A stretch of 64,000 nucleotides of DNA, from the NCBI GenBank assembly GCA_030737875.1, contig CM060920.1, forward strand, positions 478,298,861-478,362,860. The letters are read 5' to 3'. Shown here piece after piece: positions 57,614 to 64,000 of this stretch. The notes beneath the pieces were generated by a model, which did not search any database, was not told the origin of the DNA, and saw only the letters and a program-made list of their open reading frames with translations. The stretch is from Allium sativum. Its lineage: Eukaryota > Streptophyta > Magnoliopsida > Asparagales > Amaryllidaceae. Every line of letters starts with the position of its first letter. Position 1 is the stretch's first letter. A program made the translations under genes and the position numbers.

Positions 57614-58070
57614 GTAGTTACGTTTTGCTTGCTTATCTTGAATTTTATGACATTGTCAGTTAAAAAAGAAGAAAAAAGTTTGTTGTTCAGATTTCAATGT
57701 AGGACTCGGTTGACTTAACTAATTACACGGTACTTGCATTAGATTTTGCAATTTATGATTTTATTTTATACCTTCTAAGGATTAAATGATCATGTTTTTA
57801 GGTTTATTAAGTTGTGTATACATGCTTTTACTCAGAATTACTAACCTTCTAAGTAATAAACATGTTGAAATTCCACTTTAAGTGGAAAATTTTGTTTAGA
57901 ATAGATATTTAGTTTCCACGGCTTTATGAAACTGATAAAATTGTATATCTCATTTTTGTTATATAATGTACTCCTAAAAATACATTGGTTGCCAACTTTA
58001 TAACATTAAACGAAAATTTGATTATATATCTAAAACAAGCATTGTTGTGGCCAAATTTTCAATTAAAAAG

Positions 58071-59855
58071 ACTTAGCCTAATAAAAATATTTTATCTTGA
58101 CAGTGTATATGTTAGTGAGAATACAACATAGTGGTTTATATTAGATGGTAGTCTTTAACTTAAGATTGTGTGTTTCAAGTGATCCGGTAATAATATGACG
58201 ACTAAGGTGCTATTTACGCTGCTTATGTTACATGAGATTAATTAGCCTTCAATGTAACTATAGAGCAACATAACAGTATTATGCAATCACCATCTATTGA
58301 TTAGGAATTTAGTAGAAAATTCACGCACTCTTACTAGTGTTAGTCAATGTTAGCATATACAAGAAATTTATACGATTATTAATTTTATTACCGCAGAAAG
58401 GTTTATATGTTAATATTCATTTAGCTTGCACAAGAAACTCTTCTTCGCCAAAGAGATTGACGAAACACTAAATATGCATTCAACAAAACAAATCTAAATG
58501 TTAGTTAAACATTTGTTGTGATGTCTGACTATGTCGCAATATTCATACATTCTATTTTCTTGAACTTTACACGGTTTCATTCAACACTATATTGGATTTC
58601 TTGCGATTGTGTCACTTCTAAATGCAATTATTTCTGTTAGTAATAACCATTGTAATAAAATAATGTATTTTCTAATTTTAAAACATTATCACTTCCTTCT
58701 ACATACTAAATCCAATTAAAATAAAATAATTTTTGCAATGTGCACCTCCAAAATTTTGAATGTTTATTGTCTATAACGCACTATAATGTTTATGCCCATT
58801 TTAAAAATATAATATGTTTAATTAGAATCATAACTTTCTTACGCTTCAATCTTTTGCCATAGTTGCATATGAATGCAGTTTATATTCTTCCTTTCTAGGC
58901 TTGCATAATTTCACTAAAATTTATATATTAGCGTAGTTTCCTATAAAGAATCCATAATAAAGAAACCGTAATTAGCAATTGAATGGCTAAATAAAGAAAA
59001 TATGTCTTTTTTTTCTGGTGCCCAATTTTTTAACTAAAGAAAATATATTTGGCTATTTAAATTCTTATTTTTTCCTATTTCCCCACCTTAAACTTTAAAT
59101 AGGAACGCACCACAAAATATTAGGCGATTCATTGCTTTTAACCTACATATGATGTAATTCTTTTTATCCTAATTTGAAAAGACTCATCTTGAGCATAAAA
59201 AAGTAGATAAAGATGTACTCTATTTAGTTAATGTCAATTGAGTTAAGGATGCAACTGAGTAACACCTAACCTTAATCTTAATCTTATATTAACTATTTTC
59301 TGCTTTGATATCACTTATTCTGTTAACTTAACATCTAAAGCACATACGATTGTATAATTTGTATCGTTAATAAACCCTGTCAGTGCCTTTTATTTATTTG
59401 CTGTCAGTTTTCTCTCTTTCGTCCATTAATCACCCAGAGCAAATACTAAGCAAAACATAAAAAGTAAGAAGTACATCTTTGTGCCATATGAAGGTCATGA
59501 TATTGATGAATGTATTTTAATGTTTATCTCATATTTTCCATTTTGACACAAAACTATGTTCAATTTTGAGTGTAGCAAAATATACGAAACGGAAATTTAA
59601 GCTATGCATGAACAAGAGGATGCACACATTGAAACTATGATTCAAATACCCATTTAAATAATGACCAAAATCGTAATACAAAATTAAATTATAGTCGCAT
59701 GCTAACATTTTGTATAATCGTCCAATACGGAAAAATGTAAATTGAATGTGAGACTTTAATCAAACATGCATTTCTTAAAGTCTTTATAAAGCATGGAAAA
59801 AATTGGACTTCTGGCCTTAAAAAATAATTAATTACCATTCTTATACACGAGCATC
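58071..59855. other. AT-rich spacer, nothing recognised
   Basis: No reading frame longer than about 60 codons with familiar sequence, no paired terminal repeat and no primer site were seen on either strand. Confidence 0.5.
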
Positions 59856-59951
59856 ATGGCATGCGCTTCGCGTGTGGCGATGGCACGCGCTTCGCGCATG
59901 GTTATGGCACCCCCTTCGTGCATGGTCGTGGCACCCGGTTCGCGCGTGAAT
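59856..59951. repeat. Four 24-bp hairpin-forming tandem repeats
   Basis: Units begin ATGGCATGCGCTTCGCGTGT, ATGGCACGCGCTTCGCGCAT, ATGGCACCCCCTTCGTGCAT and GTGGCACCCGGTTCGCGCGT, spaced exactly 24 bp apart. Each is an imperfect inverted repeat around a TTC centre. The motif matches the single hairpin at 38290-38314. It is a GC-rich island in AT-rich DNA, probably a Helitron-derived terminal motif that was amplified. Confidence 0.85.
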
Positions 59952-60468
59952 TTTGTTTTCGAAATTTTGTGCAATTTATATTTGTTCGCATATGAATTGT
60001 ACAAATTTGCATAATTTATAAACTACCACTCAAGAGTACCAAATAGTAAGTTGATGTATGAATGCCATGCATGAAAGAAAAGTTTTAAATATAAAACAAT
60101 CAGTAGGATTAAGATATATTTCATTGATGGTGATTGCTAGTTCATAAGCATGCATTAAAAGAAAGGAACTGGAAATAAATATTATATAAACTATGTTTTA
60201 AACATTACAGGAAGAAATAATTAACCAAAGAAAATATATCCAATCTCTCCTTCTGAAGATAGCAATAGGTGGTCATGGTTTATTTGTATGTAGTCAATTC
60301 TGTGGCCATATTCTTCACCATCCATTTTTCTCCATAAAATCCACCTTCAAAAAAAAAAAAAAACAGAAGAATTACGGTGTAAAAAAATAACATTGAAACT
60401 CAAAATTCCGTAATACATATAAAACAAAAAGAAAATAGAAATATACCTCAACCTAAATAGAGAAGTCA
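59952..60468. other. AT-rich spacer
   Basis: Contains a poly-A run near 60349-60363 and no recognised gene. Confidence 0.45.
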
Positions 60469-61151
60469 TATAACAACCCAGAATTTTACTAATTTTAATT
60501 TGGGATTTTTCTTTATATATTTTGAAATTAATAAGGTTTAAATATTGATAATTATTTTTATTAGTTTTGAATATATAATTTTATTTTACAAAAACTTATT
60601 TTAAGGGTATTTTTAATTTATAAGAGTTTATAAGTACTATTATTATCTAATTTTGATTTTTGTATAAAAATATTATCTATATAATGCATAGGACTTTACA
60701 AGTATCTTTTGAATATATAAAATTTATATTTAAGGATATAATGATTTTTATATTTTATAAGTAATATTTTTTTAATGTGTAGTGTTTATATGATTTTATA
60801 TATTTTTTGTAATGCAAACTTATTTTAAAAGGTTATATTTTGTTATGAGTAATAGTAATATATAATGATATTAATGATTTAATTATAAAATGAGATTTCG
60901 TATAAGTTTATTTCTTATTTTATAATTATATTTATAAATTCGAGATATAAACCTTCATAAAATCTATTAAAACATTTATTATAACTATTTTATAAAAATT
61001 TGATTTTAAGTAATATTATTTTGACATATAATTTGGTACATTTTATATAAGAATCTATTAAAAGTTTATAAATATATTTTTATATGTGTTACATGAAGTG
61101 TAATGTCATTTTATATTGAAGTTACACTTATAAGTGTTACATAAATTATTG

Positions 61152-61156
<5 letters not shown>

Positions 61157-61221
<65 letters not shown>
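61157..61221. repeat. Compound TA/GT microsatellite
   Basis: About fifteen TA units run directly into about seventeen GT units. Confidence 0.95.
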
Positions 61222-61224
<3 letters not shown>

Positions 61225-61407
61225 ACATGTATGTTACAAATTTAATTTAATTATATTTGGACAAATGTATGATGACTTGTCATTATGCATGAAATAATTT
61301 ATAATATGGAGACAAGTGTTCATTATGTGGAATTTTGCATGTAAATAGAAATTTTATATGGACAAGTGTCCTTGTTTATAATGACAATATTACCCTTAAA
61401 ATTCACT

Positions 61408-61415
61408 TATATAAA
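61408..61415 (+). promoter_or_regulatory. TATA box
   Basis: TATATAAA followed by CACTCGCACC lies at a sharp change from AT-rich to C/T-rich sequence, as at plant transcription starts and LTR R regions. Confidence 0.55.
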
Positions 61416-61754
61416 CACTCGCACCATTCCTGTCTTCCGCACTATTTCTATTTCTGCTTCACCGTGTTTTTCTTATCCCTGGCGTATTTCTTTCTTCCGT
61501 CTCTCGTGCGACTACCGCTTTTCTTCACTAAATACTGTTGCTTACTTCCTTCCTCCGCATCAGTTCCACACCGCTTGGCCTTCCCTCCATCAGCCTTCAC
61601 CACCCAGCTCCAGTCCGCAGCCTCTCCCCTCCGCCTCGCCCTCAGTCCGAAACTCCACACTCAAGTACTCCGCCTTATCCTCCAACCGTCAGTCCGACAA
61701 CCCAGTCAGCAACCACAGTCCGTCACTACCAAAATTTACAATATTAATGACAAA

Positions 61755-61990
61755 TAGATATGCCTCTATTACTTAAATTAAAGGCAAAAAAAGAAGCTAT
61801 TCAGCCCTTAAAAGAATGAGAGGCAATTTAGGAATTGCCTCTGAAAGCAAAGTCCCTATTAATAAATAAAGGAAAATCTAACCATTAATTTGCCCCTACT
61901 GTTGTGTACATGCCACGTAGGAAGAGCCTGTTAAAAAACATTCAGGGCACCAACTATCGCCCTTAATATCAATTATATTATTTAAAAAAA
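61755..61990. mobile_element. CACTA-like subterminal remnant
   Basis: Contains the perfect 10-bp-arm palindrome AGAGGCAATT-TAGG-AATTGCCTCT (61819-61842) and a further ATGCCTCTATTAC copy near 61760. Words of the form GAGGCAATT...AATTGCCTCT occur in subterminal repeats of plant CACTA elements. No CACTA terminus was seen. Confidence 0.35.
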
Positions 61991-64000
61991 AAAAACTCAG
62001 ACAACCATTTTATCACATGTAATCATATAATAGATGAAGCACATAAGTTCAATCATATAGCATGTATAAATTATGAGCAAATGAAACATCTAACAAAAAA
62101 AAAATTCAAATCATTAACATAATCAATGTTACATAAAAGTAAATCAACGGATTATACCATTTAGACACATATCTATGCAAGCTACTATAAATCATATTCA
62201 TTACTATTATCCTTGTGGTTTCTCTTTGGGATGTCTGGTAACTTCATGGGATACACTTTCACATTGAATCAAAATCCCACTCCAGTCCAAAGCATCAACT
62301 CTATCGGTCCCACCTTAATCAGTTGCATCAACTGTAAATTTAAAGGAAACAACACGTGAATGGATGGTACTGGAAAACTATTAATGGTTTCTATTATTGC
62401 TTTTTCTCTACCGTTCCACTACGTTTGCACAACACAGCAAAAATAAAATTTGATATTCCAGTTAGAAGCAAATCAAAACTCAAAATGTATGCATAGATAT
62501 TGAATAAGTGTTTAATTATTTCCCTAAGTATTGATTACCGTATAGAATAAATCATTCATGATACTATTGTTTAAAGACCATAAATCATATTCTACATTGT
62601 CTACTTGAAAGCAAATTCTATAACAAAATGGATAAAAACATCCTCAAAACTACAGGACACACATCAGTGCCTGCATACATGCATGCTCACAAAATGTTCG
62701 CATTCCAATTCTAAATCACAACTACAAAAATCAACTCATCAAATACTTACCTGAAAATTCATACTAATCGTAGTTAAAAAGCATGCCCACCACAGCTTAC
62801 CTGCCAAGGCAGCCATTTAGAATAAGGTAGTAAAGAGCAAAACAAATAGCAAACGCATAATTACACTACATCGGTAGTCAGTTTTAAACATACAAATTCT
62901 AGATACAATGAACCCAGAAACTAAACTGCACCAGATGATTAGACTACAGATAATTTAATTTACAAGTTGATGATTTTGGTTATGGCATTCAACAACCGGC
63001 TACTCGCATGAAATTGTCAAAAGGGCTGGCATGAGGCAATCTAACATGAGAATCATCCTCTATCTTTGCCAAACAAAGGTGATTGTTAAATACAATTATC
63101 CTTGTTCTATAAACATAATAACCTTTTAGAGCAACTAGCGGCACAAAAAATAGAATTGGTCGACCACAATGAGACGAAGGGGTGCAGTTGCAAAGTATCG
63201 CTACAAACTAAGACATAAAATCAAGTTTCAAAAACGCATATCATTCACAAAACTACCATCGGTCTTTCATGGTTCCTAATTAAAACCTTGAAATTAGTGA
63301 ACCAATTAAAGATCCTCAATTACTAAAACTTTGAAATATACTTTGATAGCTATTTTCAAACTGACCGAAAAAGTAAATGTAGTTAGTTTGGCAATATAAA
63401 TTTCTTTGCCCTTCTTTTATACTTAGTCATATACATTTTTGTATGCATTTATATTCGGTTGTACTTTCCACCACCATCATTTTTTTTCTTGATAAAATTC
63501 TCTTTTAATTTCTCCGAAAATAATATATGCCCCATTTTCTGTTATGCCATTAGCTATATTCAACAAAATCTTAATTATCAACAATTCATTAGTTCCAATC
63601 ATATGCATAAATTTTCAACTGATTATTTCAAGCAAGTTACCAAGGTAATAATTTTTTACAGATTCTTACATATCTAATGCAGACTACAAACCTTTTAAGG
63701 CCCTTACGATATTTTAGGAAAACTATTTTCAATCCATGACTCATTGGGTATTGATTAGTTTCTAATCTCATCAGTTTTGGCCGATTTGGATCAACAAGCC
63801 TTTGATTTAACGGTCATCCCTATCATATACAAACGAACTGAAGCGCGCGAGCACGGATATATATATATATAATTTTCTATAAACCTACATGTATACTCAG
63901 CTACACGATCACAATAGCATTCATAAATTGAAGAATTAAAATTAATAATTTATATATTATTGTGATTATCAAATGGAAAAATTCTAGTTGTATCGAACCC
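61991..64000. other. AT-rich intergenic DNA, no gene recognised
   Basis: Both strands carry only short frames without familiar motifs (for example 63459-63677). An AT microsatellite lies near 63859-63871. I see no terminal repeat pair. A low-copy gene intron or untranslated region cannot be excluded. Confidence 0.45.

Larger units (their letters stand above)
55717..58070 (+). other. Low-copy gene-like locus, copy B (no MITE)
   Basis: Homologous to 40167-42620. The leader ends CCTAACCCTAATGATCT with no MITE. A continuous frame covers about 55813-55887 (MIYWDNHNASIVRNTGDGNG) and is then stopped. The central open segment seen in copy A is disrupted here. Exon-like blocks lie at 56796-56893 and 57527-57613, 731 bp apart. 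The second block lacks about 11 bp present in the other copies. The downstream intron-like sequence continues to about 58070, so this copy preserves more of the 3' part than copy A, which the chromovirus cut. Confidence 0.5.
60469..61740 (+). mobile_element. LTR-like segment with promoter (probable gypsy LTR remnant)
   Basis: It starts TATAACAACCCAG, one base from the TGTAACAACCC start of plant gypsy LTRs. It is AT-rich and carries an AT/GT microsatellite and several GACAAGTGTC-type words. A TATA box at 61408-61415 is followed by a C/T-rich leader-like stretch to about 61720. Overlapping Pro/Ser-rich frames (61335-61757 and 61366-61776) are probably leader sequence, not protein. No partner LTR, primer site or coding domain is in the window, so a solo LTR or an unannotated gene promoter are both possible. 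Confidence 0.45.

Noticed and set aside
61335..61776. Two overlapping Pro/Ser-rich frames of about 140 residues
   Set aside because: C/T-rich leader sequence downstream of a TATA box gives such frames in several phases at once. There is no domain or consistent frame.
61000..64000. Possible low-copy host gene at the right end
   Set aside because: No exon with recognisable protein similarity or paired splice sites could be found on either strand.

Overview
This window is transposon-dense intergenic DNA from a flowering plant, most likely a eudicot. The evidence is Ty3/gypsy and Ty1/copia retrotransposons with initiator-Met tRNA primer sites, Tourist/Harbinger-type MITEs, Helitron-like and CACTA-like remnants, and a glutamine synthetase gene copy split at positions I recall as usual for plant GS introns. 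I see no intact host gene, no tRNA or rRNA gene and no CRISPR array. The species cannot be named from sequence alone.

Left part (1-23447): a Tat-lineage-like Ty3/gypsy element lies on the + strand. Its 3' LTR is at 22668-23447 and its polypurine tract at 22651-22667. Upstream it carries a broken reverse-strand gene that starts at 21072 and resembles the 'putative gypsy-type transposon' (Transposase_28) family. That gene is split by a young 13.8-kb LTR element (4330-18103, minus strand, target duplication GAATG). The inserted element has LTRs of 6353 and 6378 bp around an internal region of only 1043 bp with no gag or pol. The far end of the split gene abuts another LTR of the same broad family (1-3619, plus strand), cut by the window edge.

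Middle (23448-42625): a glutamine synthetase pseudogene (24659-25127), CACTA-like subterminal repeats, a gag-only copia remnant (26018-28766), a full-length but decayed copia element (28985-35376, degenerate target duplication GTGTA/GTGAA), a 531-bp MITE (36507-37037), a Helitron-like segment (about 38257-40060), and a low-copy locus (40167-42620) interrupted by a 415-bp MITE (40267-40681).

Right part (42626-64000): a complete Ty3/gypsy chromovirus (42626-52612, minus strand, target duplication GTACT) with 2.6-kb LTRs and a broken gag-pol. Next come fragments of the 4330-18103 family and of a second LTR family. A second copy of the low-copy locus (55717-58070) lacks the MITE and so serves as an empty site. 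The rest is AT-rich DNA with a 24-bp hairpin-forming tandem array (59856-59951), an LTR-like segment with a TATA box (60469-61740), an AT/GT microsatellite and CACTA-like sequence. Many of the stop codons that break the element genes are changes that C-to-T mutation of Gln or Arg codons would produce, which fits long methylation. The most unusual object is the internal-poor, giant-LTR element.
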